From assembly GCA_023228245.1 (NCBI GenBank), contig JALOBN010000010.1:1-63368 (forward strand): DNA of 63,368 bases, written 5' to 3'. The translations under genes and the position numbers were made by a program. The stretch is from Candidatus Pacearchaeota archaeon (GTDB taxonomy: Archaea > Nanoarchaeota > Nanoarchaeia > Pacearchaeales > GW2011-AR1). Shown in pieces: positions 33,764 through 41,545 of the stretch (position 1 is the first letter of the stretch; the number at the start of each line of letters is the position of its first letter). The notes beneath the pieces are model-generated. The model saw only the letters and a list, made by a program, of their open reading frames with translations, did not search any database and had not been told where the DNA came from.

Positions 33764-34003
33764 CTAATCTTTATCGTCCTTGATTTCGAGGTATATTTTT
33801 GGGAACAACGGCTGAATAATAGGAGACGGAATCCGCCCGGCTGCCAAGCATTCATTGCAAACCGTCGAGCCAATAAGTAGATGCGCTTCATCCATCGAGT
33901 GACAAGAATGCTTAATCGGACTGCCACAAAACTCGCATTTCCCTCTCAGCTCGAACCGTGTTACCTCCCAAGTACCCACGCGAAATAATCTCAAGGCCGC
34001 CAT
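33764..34003 (-). CDS. Small zinc-finger-like protein, 79 aa
   Basis: The product contains CEFCGSPIKHSCHSMDEAH and then VCNECLAAGRIP, a C-x2-C … C-x2-C spacing typical of small treble-clef or HNH-like zinc folds, but without HNH catalytic residues. The start at 34003 lies 5 bases beyond the stop of the HerA-like gene. Phage small zinc proteins often modulate host transcription or nucleases; that is only suggestive here. Confidence 0.62.
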   Translation of the reverse strand: MAALRLFRVGTWEVTRFELRGKCEFCGSPIKHSCHSMDEAHLLIGSTVCNECLAAGRIPSPIIQPLFPKIYLEIKDDKD

Positions 34004-34008
34004 CGCTT

Positions 34009-35844
34009 CTACTTCCCCTCCGGAAATAATAGATCGCTTGCTCGTGCCTCGCCTTGCGTTGGATAAGTTATTAGCCCCAGCGTCTTTAGCGCGCTCAACT
34101 TGTTAGCAAACGCCCCACCACCAGCCGCCGCCTCCACATATTCGGCAAGCTTGGCACGTGTAATCGCCTCCGGATAGTAGTCAATCAATACCCGTAGCAG
34201 CTTCGCTTTTGAGTTACCAACCTTACTGAGCCAGAATCTGCTCAAATTGGAAGTGTGCGGCATGTAACCATCCGGATCGGCTACGGCTTGACCCGCTTGC
34301 GTAAGCGCCAGCCCGCCAGACACGTAATCGATGAACCCACCCGAGCGCAGACTTGAAATCAGGTTATTGTATGCGCCGCCGCCGGAAGCATAGCCCGCGT
34401 GAATAGCCACCGTCTCACGCGTGGCCGGAGAAATTCCAAAGCGCTCCAATGCGGCAATGATGTTGATGATCTTGCGCTGGGTCGGCTTGAGGTCGGGATT
34501 AGTAGATTCGTGAAATGGTAAACTTTGGGCCACCAGTGATCCCCCCAACCGTTCGACCGCACGCTGAATTTCTCCACCGCTTTCGATCAATAACCTCTTT
34601 TGTCTTGCAGTTAGGTTTACCGGCGGATCATCGAGGATTCTTAGTCGCTCCGTCGTCTTCTGACTCTCACTGACGAAGTATTCCGTCAAGTCCTCATTCG
34701 CCGATTGTTGCAATGTCTCAACTGCCTTCTGAAGCAAAGTTGCGTTCTTACTGACGGCATCTTTGAAAGCATGTAGCTTCTTGAGCGCCTTGCCGCACAA
34801 TTCCAGTTCGGCCTTCAGCGCCCGAATTTCCTCCACATGGTTGCAAGGCTTAGCCGCTGTAACCTGCTTGGCTAAATTTAGTTCGCGCTCTAAATCTGCG
34901 ATCCGCTTCTTGAGCGTGCGTGGATCTTCCGCCTTGGCCTTCTCAACGGTCGCCAATATCTGCTTGCTCAATTTCTCAAGGTTGGGTTCGGCAACGTGCT
35001 TCGGCTTTTCGAATGCACCGCCTGCCTCCGGAGTCTTGGAGCTGTCAAAGGTCAGTTTCTTGCGGACGTCAACCTGGGTGAAACACTCCAGCCAAGCGGG
35101 GGACCAAAACCATGCGCGTCCTTTCGGCATCGAGGCCAGTGTTGCCATGAATTTCTCTCGCTGTTCCTTGGTGCCATATCGCTTAACCCAATCGTCAACC
35201 GCGTCCTGGTCGATGTTGCCGACAATGCCCAGGCAAGTGAGCAGTTCCGCCATCATCAACACATTCTTGTTGAGGACCGCCGGACGTTGGGTAATCAATG
35301 TCATTCCGATCCCGCGCGATCGCCCGCGCCGGACAATAGCTTCGAAGGCACCAAGCATTCGCTGTTGCCCGGGCATCGGCCTTTGGGGCGCGAAACTGTC
35401 GGATTCATCCAACATGATATGAATTGGCGTCCGCTTCTTGGCCTTCTGGCGATAGAGCCTCTCTGCGAACGCAGTCACAAACCGATCTTGCGCCGCATTC
35501 GATTCGAAGTGCGACAGGTCAAGCACGACCGATTGATCGGTATCAACTATGAAGTCGGCGATGATTTCGCCCGCCGCCGGCTCCAGCGGAACGTTGCCAT
35601 GCTCGCCGCCCATGACGATGATCGGAAATCCTTTGCCCTCGCCGTCCGCCTGCAAGCCATACCAGACGCCGGTCGGATCAAGGCAGACAACTTGCGCCCC
35701 GGCCTTGAGCATTTCCTCGGTCTGCACCATTGCCAGATAGGTCTTACCCTTGCCCTTCGTGGCGACTATCGCCTGAGTCTGGGTTACCAGGTCGAGCGGC
35801 AGAGTGAATTTCTTGCCGTCCAGAGTTTTGCCGATGTTAAGCAT
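34009..35844 (-). CDS. HerA/FtsK-like ATPase with tandem winged-helix C-terminus, 611 aa
   Basis: The N-terminal 250 residues are a RecA-type motor: a Walker A variant ATKGKGKT (28-35), a strand with VVCLDP, Walker B IHIMLDESD (141-149), then ITQRP with the sensor Gln. The arrangement matches HerA-like hexameric ATPases. A coiled coil follows (about 290-400). Residues about 460-530 and 550-611 are two similar winged-helix domains, each with a G-G-G-A-[YF]-x-N-x-[IL]-S-[SA]-L motif, so an ancient duplication is visible. HerA relatives pump or translocate DNA, usually with a nuclease partner. No such nuclease is adjacent. It overlaps its upstream small gene by 8 bases. Confidence 0.83.
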   Translation of the reverse strand: MLNIGKTLDGKKFTLPLDLVTQTQAIVATKGKGKTYLAMVQTEEMLKAGAQVVCLDPTGVWYGLQADGEGKGFPIIVMGGEHGNVPLEPAAGEIIADFIVDTDQSVVLDLSHFESNAAQDRFVTAFAERLYRQKAKKRTPIHIMLDESDSFAPQRPMPGQQRMLGAFEAIVRRGRSRGIGMTLITQRPAVLNKNVLMMAELLTCLGIVGNIDQDAVDDWVKRYGTKEQREKFMATLASMPKGRAWFWSPAWLECFTQVDVRKKLTFDSSKTPEAGGAFEKPKHVAEPNLEKLSKQILATVEKAKAEDPRTLKKRIADLERELNLAKQVTAAKPCNHVEEIRALKAELELCGKALKKLHAFKDAVSKNATLLQKAVETLQQSANEDLTEYFVSESQKTTERLRILDDPPVNLTARQKRLLIESGGEIQRAVERLGGSLVAQSLPFHESTNPDLKPTQRKIINIIAALERFGISPATRETVAIHAGYASGGGAYNNLISSLRSGGFIDYVSGGLALTQAGQAVADPDGYMPHTSNLSRFWLSKVGNSKAKLLRVLIDYYPEAITRAKLAEYVEAAAGGGAFANKLSALKTLGLITYPTQGEARASDLLFPEGK

Positions 35845-36034
35845 GAAACGGCTCCGAGTCGATGGCGGTCACTCTTACCGAATCCCAACGAGATAGTGAC
35901 GTGCGGACGGTAGATTGCTCACTGGAAATTATCACCAGATTCATTTTACTCGGAAGTCGTATCACCCCATTATTGTAGCGAGCAACCAACTTGAGCGCAC
36001 ACCGGACTATGAGGTCAATCAGTTTTTGTTTCAT
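35837..36034 (-). CDS. Small hypothetical protein, 65 aa
   Basis: The ATG at 36032-36034 overlaps the stop of the upstream gene (ATGA). The first 20 residues form an amphipathic helix (MKQKLIDLIVRCALKLVARY). The rest is a short beta region with SSEQSTVRTSLSRWDSV. It overlaps the HerA-like ATPase by 8 bases, so the two genes are coupled. No function is recognisable. Confidence 0.55.
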   Translation of the reverse strand: MKQKLIDLIVRCALKLVARYNNGVIRLPSKMNLVIISSEQSTVRTSLSRWDSVRVTAIDSEPFHA

Positions 36035-36585
36035 GGCTTGACCTCGTCCCTGTGGTATTTCGAATACCATTTTGTTCCGATAATGTTCTTGGAATTATCA
36101 TCAACAACAAACGCCAAGCGATCATCACAGAGGATGTCAGTAATCGTGGCCATCAATGAGAGTGCCGATACGCCGTCCGTTGATCCGGCGCATTCCGCCA
36201 CACCTAACTTGGGAACTTGCCTTTCCAGTTCGAGTAAATCATATCGGTCCTTGCGAAAGAAGGATATTTGGGAATTTAGTTCGCCATATCTGATCGGCCG
36301 AATTGCGAAGAGTTTATCGAAGAGTTCTGTCAGTAGATTTTTCCGGTGTATTCTATCGGCCATTGATTCGTCAATCTGCCGTTGTCGATATGCGCGCAGT
36401 TCCTTCAGTTCGGCATCAACACCCCGGAGCATGGTGGCAATAGATAGACAGAACTGCTTGGACATCTTTTTGTGGAGTGCGCCCTCCGGTTCGCCACCTT
36501 CAACCGGCAAGGCGATAGTGCCGTCAAGTCGGTAGAAGGGATCGGCTTCCAACGCCTGTATTAGTTGCTGCAATTGCTGATTCAT
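36031..36585 (-). CDS. Hypothetical protein, 184 aa, next to ParB-like gene
   Basis: The product has an N-terminal helix (QQLQQLIQALEADPFYRL), a charged helical middle (VDAELKELRAYRQRQIDESMADRIHRK) and a C-terminal mixed region with LAFVVDDNSKNIIGTKWYSKYHRDE. It overlaps the ParB-like gene by 4 bases. It may work with ParB or the ATPase downstream, since all are coupled, but the sequence gives no direct hint. No family is recognised. Confidence 0.6.
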   Translation of the reverse strand: MNQQLQQLIQALEADPFYRLDGTIALPVEGGEPEGALHKKMSKQFCLSIATMLRGVDAELKELRAYRQRQIDESMADRIHRKNLLTELFDKLFAIRPIRYGELNSQISFFRKDRYDLLELERQVPKLGVAECAGSTDGVSALSLMATITDILCDDRLAFVVDDNSKNIIGTKWYSKYHRDEVKP

Positions 36586-38111
36586 TTCTTCCCCTTCTTG
36601 CTCTTCGCAGACTTACCCACCTTTACGGGTGCCGTGGTTTTCTGTGAGGAGCCCGCCTTCGGCTTCGGATCGGGCACGGCCTTGAGGGCTTCGGCTTCGA
36701 GGTCTGCCCAATTGAGGCCGAGTATCTTCTCGGCGAACGGGCGGACGACGTCAATATATTCGAGCGAGATAGCGAATGAGTAATCCGGCAATTTGATCCG
36801 GCCAGCCACCAAGTCCCAGAGTCTCTTGGTCGCGTCGGTGATTGACACGGCACCGAAGCTGCCGATTCCTTTCCATTGCTTTGAATCACCGCAGCAATGA
36901 CATAGAATGGCTTCCAGCATTTGCAGTTTGATGGTATGAGACGCATCCGTGAGTGGCTGCGGCACTTTCCTGCTGCTGATAATGGAATTGATCTTGTTGA
37001 GGATAATCTTGCCGCGCCGCGCCTTGCGATCATCGACGGCCGATAGCGATTTCTTGGCCGGTGATCCGGATGATGACGACGACTTGCGGCCGGTGGTTAC
37101 GAAGATCACGTCTCCGACATTCGCGCCGCTGACAATGATAGCCGCCTTCGCATTCTTGTCGGTCTTTTTGGCTGATTCGAATTCGTGTGATTCGAGAATC
37201 TTCTTACCTTTGCCAACGGCGCTTACGGTTTTCCGCCCTTGTTCCCAGTCGTTCTTCCCCGCAACGAGCAGCAAATCGCCGTGCTCTTCGCGCGCCCGTT
37301 CCATCTTGCTCCTGAACCATGATTCGCGCTTACCATTCCAGCAGGCCACGTCGAGGCAGCGGTCAATAGACTTACTACCTTTGTTGACGTCAACTTCTCC
37401 GTCAAAGAGAAGCGGTTGACAACTTGATCGCTTCGGACATTCTGAACAGGCTCCGGCCTTGGGCAGCAACAATGAATCATTAAGCGGCCACGGCGCGCTG
37501 GACAGTTTTTGGTTGTAGTCCGAAAGATGATTCTTCAACTGCTGAAGGTCAGGATTGCCCCACTTGAATTGATCCAGTAGAGCTTTCTGCGTTGACGGCT
37601 CCTGAGCAGCAATCAATTCGACGGTGTTCACGGACATCGGTCTACCGTCTTTCTTCTGCCAGCGCTTGATCCATTCTGGAATGAGCGTAAGTAACCGCTC
37701 GCGCCTGGCAACGGATTGCGCCGACATCGCCAAATCCGCCGCAATCTCTTCGGTCGAACGGCCGAGCTTGCGTAGTTTGGCAATTGCTTCGGCCTCCTGT
37801 AATGGCGTAAGTGGCAACCGGTGAACGTTTTCGCTAATGCGCATGGCCTGAGCCTTGTCGTCAGTTGCCTCCATGACGATGCAACGGATCATCTTCTCTT
37901 TCAGGAATTGCGTTGCTGCATACCGCCGATGACCAGCGATGATTTGATATCCGGAAATTGGCCCAGCCTCGTTAGTCCGGATTGGTGTCACAAGGATCGG
38001 CTGAATCAGTCCGATTGCCTTGATTGATTCCGCGAGCGACCTCACGTCTTTCGCGCGTTCGCCCGACTCCGCGGGCTTGATGTTCGTGAGTAGAATTTCC
38101 TGTACTTGCAT
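36582..38111 (-). CDS. ParB/RepB/Spo0J-like protein with Cys cluster, 509 aa
   Basis: Residues about 1-95 form the ParB N-terminal domain with IIAGHRRYAATQFL, the C-motif equivalent of GERRxRA that in ParB binds CTP, and the next box MRISENVHRLPLTPLQEAEAI. A KorB-type helix-turn-helix follows (about 110-165). Residues about 215-265 carry CSECPKRSSCQ … RCLDVACWNGK, a four-Cys metal site seen in ParB-like proteins of mobile elements. The C-terminal half contains Ser- and Lys-rich linkers and a conserved-looking alpha region. No ParA is encoded nearby. A role as transcription regulator or DNA-condensing factor is as likely as partition. Confidence 0.85.
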   Translation of the reverse strand: MQVQEILLTNIKPAESGERAKDVRSLAESIKAIGLIQPILVTPIRTNEAGPISGYQIIAGHRRYAATQFLKEKMIRCIVMEATDDKAQAMRISENVHRLPLTPLQEAEAIAKLRKLGRSTEEIAADLAMSAQSVARRERLLTLIPEWIKRWQKKDGRPMSVNTVELIAAQEPSTQKALLDQFKWGNPDLQQLKNHLSDYNQKLSSAPWPLNDSLLLPKAGACSECPKRSSCQPLLFDGEVDVNKGSKSIDRCLDVACWNGKRESWFRSKMERAREEHGDLLLVAGKNDWEQGRKTVSAVGKGKKILESHEFESAKKTDKNAKAAIIVSGANVGDVIFVTTGRKSSSSSGSPAKKSLSAVDDRKARRGKIILNKINSIISSRKVPQPLTDASHTIKLQMLEAILCHCCGDSKQWKGIGSFGAVSITDATKRLWDLVAGRIKLPDYSFAISLEYIDVVRPFAEKILGLNWADLEAEALKAVPDPKPKAGSSQKTTAPVKVGKSAKSKKGKK

Positions 38112-38118
38112 GACTCTC

Positions 38119-38928
38119 CTATCCTTTCGTTTTCAATTCGTCTATCGTTAATCCGTAAACACAACTTGCCGCCCGCCCACGATGCACCGACCCGTATTTG
38201 ACCTCAATCTTTTTAACGGCTTCAGTGAGACCACAACCATCTACCTGAAGGTCCCGAAGTTCATCGGCGTACAAGCTCGCATCCCATACGCCATAGACGT
38301 AGTCGCCCTTGTGGCCGACAATCAGGCCCGTATCGATGTAGGCTTCGTAACCATAGTCGTGGATTATCCGGCAGAATCCCCCGTCCTCGCCGTATAGTTC
38401 CGAGCAAGGGAATAGTTCATGGTTAGGGTTCTTCGTCAAACAGTCCCGCAAGAGCCGCGTCGATATCAGAGTGAAGCCAAACCCCAAACCATCGACCTCC
38501 AGCAACTTGTCGGGTTCATAGTCTACCACGTATGCCATCTTCTTGTCGCCGATGTTTGAGAAGGTGCCAAAAAGTGGGACGTGCGGAGGCGCTTTCTTGT
38601 ACTGGACGGCTCCCACCAAATCTTTCTGGTGCGCGAGTAATCTCACCAGTGCGTCCGGGGGAATGCAGCAGGTGTCGGAGTCGATGGTCAACAAATAATC
38701 GGCTCCGATCTTGAGGGCATCATCGACAAGGAACCGGCGATTCAGCGGCAACAAGGAACATACCGCCACGATAAAGGTTATGTGACCTTTGGTGAAAACA
38801 TCGACGCCGTTCGCTTTCGAATAGAGTACCAGCGAGTCAATCTCTTCATACAGCCGGTTGTGAATGAACCCGTCATACGAGGGAATGCCAATCAGGACGG
38901 TCGGTTTCTTGTCGGTATCAGTCATCAC
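38119..38928 (-). CDS. GT-A fold glycosyltransferase-like protein, 269 aa
   Basis: The product starts with a Rossmann-type strand (PTVLIGIPSYDGFI) and carries the DxD metal site as TIDSDT (residues 81-86). Later there is a Gly-rich acceptor loop (DGLGFGFTLIS) and a GEDGGFCRIIHDYGY segment, with ED as the probable base, followed by HKG. This is the layout of family-2-like phage glycosyltransferases. It might glucosylate DNA, a virion protein or a surface polymer. No hydroxymethyl-base synthesis gene is visible, so DNA modification is not supported here. It overlaps its upstream gene by 4 bases. Confidence 0.78.
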   Translation of the reverse strand: MMTDTDKKPTVLIGIPSYDGFIHNRLYEEIDSLVLYSKANGVDVFTKGHITFIVAVCSLLPLNRRFLVDDALKIGADYLLTIDSDTCCIPPDALVRLLAHQKDLVGAVQYKKAPPHVPLFGTFSNIGDKKMAYVVDYEPDKLLEVDGLGFGFTLISTRLLRDCLTKNPNHELFPCSELYGEDGGFCRIIHDYGYEAYIDTGLIVGHKGDYVYGVWDASLYADELRDLQVDGCGLTEAVKKIEVKYGSVHRGRAASCVYGLTIDELKTKG

Positions 38929-39293
38929 TTCTCCATTTTCAAATCTTCGAACGCGTCGACTACTCGCGACGCCGCCGCAGTGACCGCATTAACGTCAGTC
39001 GATGAAAATTCAACCGTCACCACGCCGATCTTCTGCTTGCCCGTGCGTGCGGTGTCACGCAGTTCAATAATCCGTTCAAACAGCGTCCCGAGCTTCCGCG
39101 CGTCGTAACCCTTCTCAAAGGTCTCACGTGCGGCGGCAATGCAGCGACAGGGGCAGTTGCCGTGGCGGCAGTGATCGGGGGATTCCCTCCTCTCCCCAAT
39201 CTGGTTGAGCACTTCGGAAAACGGGATCGAGGTATACTCACGCTCGAAGTCCTCCGGGGTGCGATCCTCCGGTATGCGGTCGATTGTCATCAC
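38925..39293 (-). CDS. Hypothetical Cys-rich-centre protein, 122 aa
   Basis: Residues 40-52 hold CRHGNCPCRCIA, a tight Cys/His cluster that could bind metal. A long charged helix follows (residues 53-85) and then a strand TGKQKIGVVTVEF and Ala-rich helix. It overlaps the glycosyltransferase gene by 4 bases. No family is recognised. Confidence 0.55.
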   Translation of the reverse strand: MMTIDRIPEDRTPEDFEREYTSIPFSEVLNQIGERRESPDHCRHGNCPCRCIAAARETFEKGYDARKLGTLFERIIELRDTARTGKQKIGVVTVEFSSTDVNAVTAAASRVVDAFEDLKMEK

Positions 39294-39616
39294 CCCACCA
39301 ACCCGAACGATTCGACTTCGTCTTCCAATTCTTGGAGGGAAATCAATTGCTTCTCTGCCTTGTCGAACTCCTGCTGGGCAAACATTGATCGCGTCTCGCC
39401 CTCCGGTGGTGGTGTACTGAAACTCTTAAGCCGACAACCAGCGTTTTCTCTAAGTACATCGAAATGCAGGCTATTGACTTCACACCATTTCTGCACCTTG
39501 GTCAATGCGTCGCTGGCGGATTCCCCCTCACTTAACTCAACCTCGATACAGACCTTCTCATGCTCGTAGTCTCCGAGATTGTAGAGACGTTCGTATCTGA
39601 CTGTGTTGACTTTCAT
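39290..39616 (-). CDS. Hypothetical protein, 108 aa
   Basis: The start at 39616 overlaps the HNH gene stop by 4 bases and has AGGAGAGGATGAT just before it. The product begins with a strand-rich domain (MKVNTVRYERLYNLGDYEHEK) like that of small phage proteins with an acidic helix in the middle (residues 35-47) and a Glu-rich C-terminus. Function is unknown. Confidence 0.58.
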   Translation of the reverse strand: MKVNTVRYERLYNLGDYEHEKVCIEVELSEGESASDALTKVQKWCEVNSLHFDVLRENAGCRLKSFSTPPPEGETRSMFAQQEFDKAEKQLISLQELEDEVESFGLVG

Positions 39617-40056
39617 ATCATCCTCTCCTGTCCTTGGCTTTCTGATTTTGTTGCCCGCGTGTGACTGCGGTTGGCCTTGCGGTATGGCACGTCGTGTTTG
39701 TTATGGCATTTTTGACAAAGAGCGCGGAGGTTGTTGTCCTCGTCGTTGTTCGTCGGATCGTTGTCCAGGTGAGCGATGGTGAGGACGATCCGTATGAGCT
39801 TTGCTCCGGGCGTCTCTGCGAATAGGTCGTCAAATTCCAGCATCGGTAGATAGAAATCGATGTCACGCGGGTCGTAACATTTCTCGGTCGGAGCACACCA
39901 GAATTCACCCTCGCTATCCCTGAACCCGAGCACATGATTCGGCACTCCACAGAATTCGCACTTGTTCTCCGCTCGCTCAAGTATCCTCGCACGAATCTCT
40001 TTCCAGTTCTCCGCGTAAAGGTGCTTCTTGTCGGGACTGATTGGCATCCGGATCAA
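39613..40056 (-). CDS. HNH endonuclease-like protein (first copy), 147 aa
   Basis: A treble-clef start CEFCGVP (residues 34-40) is followed, after an insert of about 55 residues, by LTIAHLDNDPTNNDEDN, the HNH core with H and N residues, then LCQKCHNKHD, the second zinc knuckle with the last His. The whole forms a beta-beta-alpha-metal nuclease. Such genes in phages are homing endonucleases or packaging-related nicking enzymes. This copy is far from the terminase (about 7 kb), so a homing or middle-gene role is more likely. It overlaps the zinc-ribbon gene by 4 bases. Confidence 0.85.
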   Translation of the reverse strand: MIRMPISPDKKHLYAENWKEIRARILERAENKCEFCGVPNHVLGFRDSEGEFWCAPTEKCYDPRDIDFYLPMLEFDDLFAETPGAKLIRIVLTIAHLDNDPTNNDEDNNLRALCQKCHNKHDVPYRKANRSHTRATKSESQGQERMI

Positions 40057-40496
40057 TCCCCTACCGTCGTGGCGAGTTTCGCGCCCAAGTGATGCTTGTT
40101 GAGATTGGCCGCTGCCTTCTGGTCGATGCCGGCGTCCGCGCCTCTTGCGCCGAATGTCTTCGCGGGCTTGGGCACTTTCGGAACATACGCCTTGCTCGCC
40201 GCCGGTTGGCAGTCATCACAGTATTTGCGCGCCACGCTCTTGCGGATGTAAGAAAACTCCGATCCGCACTTTTTGCAGACCCCGTCTGTCTTGACCCCGG
40301 ACTTCCCTTGTGACTTGTGACTGATGGCCGGCTTGAGCGATGTAGTGACTCTCTTAATTATTTCCACCGCGTCTTGAGTGAGTGCCGGCACGAACACCAA
40401 ATCACCAAGCATGATCCGATCTACCACCGAAGCGATCTCCGGCGAAACGTTCTTCAATTCGAGAGTGACCTTCATGTCGATAGTCGGATTATCCAT
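40053..40496 (-). CDS. Zinc-ribbon protein, 147 aa
   Basis: The N-terminal half is a small alpha/beta domain (VSPEIASVVDRIMLGD). Residues about 70-95 form a zinc ribbon: VCKKCGSEFSYIRKSVARKYCDDC, with a C-x2-C … C-x2-C spacing. The C-terminus is basic (KAYVPKVPKPAKT). The protein may bind nucleic acid. It is preceded by a hairpin in its leader and a ribosome site AAGAAGGCAAGA. Confidence 0.6.
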   Translation of the reverse strand: MDNPTIDMKVTLELKNVSPEIASVVDRIMLGDLVFVPALTQDAVEIIKRVTTSLKPAISHKSQGKSGVKTDGVCKKCGSEFSYIRKSVARKYCDDCQPAASKAYVPKVPKPAKTFGARGADAGIDQKAAANLNKHHLGAKLATTVGD

Positions 40497-40511
40497 TCTT
40501 GCCTTCTTAGT

Positions 40512-40558
40512 GCCGCGCCGGTCACTGATTACTACTGGCCAAGCATGACCGGCACGGC
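40512..40558. promoter_or_regulatory. Hairpin (13 bp stem, one mismatch) in the leader of the zinc-ribbon gene
   Basis: GCCGCGCCGGTCA at 40512-40524 pairs with TGACCGGCACGGC at 40546-40558 (one C-A mismatch), with a 21-base loop. The gap is only 72 bases long and the hairpin fills most of it. No U-tract follows on the coding strand, so termination is unlikely. It includes CAAGCATGACCG (40540-40551), also found in the leader of the nusG-like gene. Confidence 0.6.
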
Positions 40559-40568
40559 GGGTGGGGTT

Positions 40569-40982
40569 TTATTTCATCGTCCAGAGTTCGGTTAACATGA
40601 CGCGCTGATAACCCGCAAATATCGCCTGCGGGTGATAGTCGTACTGCTTGCCATTGGCGTCGAAGATCTCAATGCCTTCGTTTGTTTGCAGTCCGGTAAT
40701 CTTGCCGCTCTTGCGCGTTTCATACGGATCGTTTCCGTAGGCAGCGGAGAAGCGCATCAGTCCGGCGGCACAGAATACGCCAGCGCCACAAACGACGCCC
40801 GACATTACGCACTTAAAGATTAGCTCCTTGCCCGGTGCTGCGAGGACGCCATCGATGCGAACATCCTGGCCAGCGAAATCCATCCACCAGGGCGATGGTA
40901 TCACCCCATTTTTCTTTTCGAGTACCCTCTGAATCTGCGCTGGTGACGGCGGCTTCACGATTGGTTTTGTCTTGGTTGGCAT
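40569..40982 (-). CDS. Hypothetical protein, 137 aa
   Basis: The start at 40982 shares a base with the stop of the upstream gene. The N-terminus is Pro/Lys-rich (TKPIVKPPSPAQIQ), then comes an aromatic patch and a hydrophobic Gly/Cys segment (about residues 54-72: KCVMSGVVCGAGVFCAAG) that could be membrane-associated. Its C-terminus is a beta-rich region. No family is recognised. Confidence 0.55.
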   Translation of the reverse strand: MPTKTKPIVKPPSPAQIQRVLEKKNGVIPSPWWMDFAGQDVRIDGVLAAPGKELIFKCVMSGVVCGAGVFCAAGLMRFSAAYGNDPYETRKSGKITGLQTNEGIEIFDANGKQYDYHPQAIFAGYQRVMLTELWTMK

Positions 40983-41545
40983 TAGTTACTCCTTTGGCGA
41001 TATGGTTTTCTTGCCGGCGTGGCAGCCCGCTTCGGCGGTGTACTGCCTAAGCGTTTATGCTCATAGAGCGCGACGGCCGCTTCGACCAGCGCTCTTGTTT
41101 CATCGTCCTTGATTGATTCCGCCGCCTTGGCCGCACACTCGATTTGAGCGTCAAGTTCCCCGCCGGTGTGATCCGTGGCGGCGATGAGACAGTTGCGGTC
41201 GAAGCCTTGGAATATCCGTGAGAGTAGTTGCCCGTACGGCCTCGCCATGCTCGGTAGTTGCCGCCATAGTTCGGGGTCTTCTGTTTGTGCGAAGTAAGCA
41301 ATATAGATGCGCAGGATCGCAAGTGTCCGCTGATAGATTTCTTCGCAGCCGTGCGCGGAAGTGATCCCGAATCTTTTCATCAGCGCGGTCGTGGGCACCC
41401 CGATCTTGATCTTGTTGACTACCAGCTCGCGTTCCTCCGGAGTCAGTCGGGCGAATGCCAACTTGACGGCGCGCAGGACTTCAGGTGAATGGATTAGTTC
41501 GTGGCCGAGTGCGTTGACGATGTCTTTTGGTTCAAACAAGCTCAA
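40982..41545 (-). CDS. Hypothetical helical protein, 187 aa, possible sigma-like region
   Basis: The product has FARLTPEERELVVNKIKIGVPTTALMKRFGITSAHGCEEIYQRTLAILRIYI in residues 28-80, a helix-turn-helix-like segment reminiscent of region 4 of sigma factors (the LTPEERELV start and a following GIT…AHGCEEI helix). The remainder is helical with a basic Pro-rich tail. A DNA-binding regulator is possible, but I would not call it a sigma factor. It overlaps the nusG-like gene by 14 bases, which may link the two in transcription control. Confidence 0.55.
   Translation of the reverse strand: MSLFEPKDIVNALGHELIHSPEVLRAVKLAFARLTPEERELVVNKIKIGVPTTALMKRFGITSAHGCEEIYQRTLAILRIYIAYFAQTEDPELWRQLPSMARPYGQLLSRIFQGFDRNCLIAATDHTGGELDAQIECAAKAAESIKDDETRALVEAAVALYEHKRLGSTPPKRAATPARKPYRQRSN

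Noticed and set aside
34763..35913. Plus-strand reading frames of 219 and 305 codons
   Set aside because: They lie antisense to the HerA-like ATPase, which has clear Walker motifs and conserved domains.
36582..38111. Plasmid-type partition system (phage-plasmid)
   Set aside because: A ParB-like protein is present, but no ParA and no parS-like repeat were found, while a clear integrase and attP show an integrating lifestyle.
39613..40056. Terminase-associated HNH of the cos-packaging type
   Set aside because: It is about 7 kb from TerL; cos-type HNH genes lie next to terminase. The second HNH (46571) is even farther away.
40982..41545. Sigma factor
   Set aside because: Only one short region recalls sigma region 4. 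No region 2 is seen and the protein is too short.
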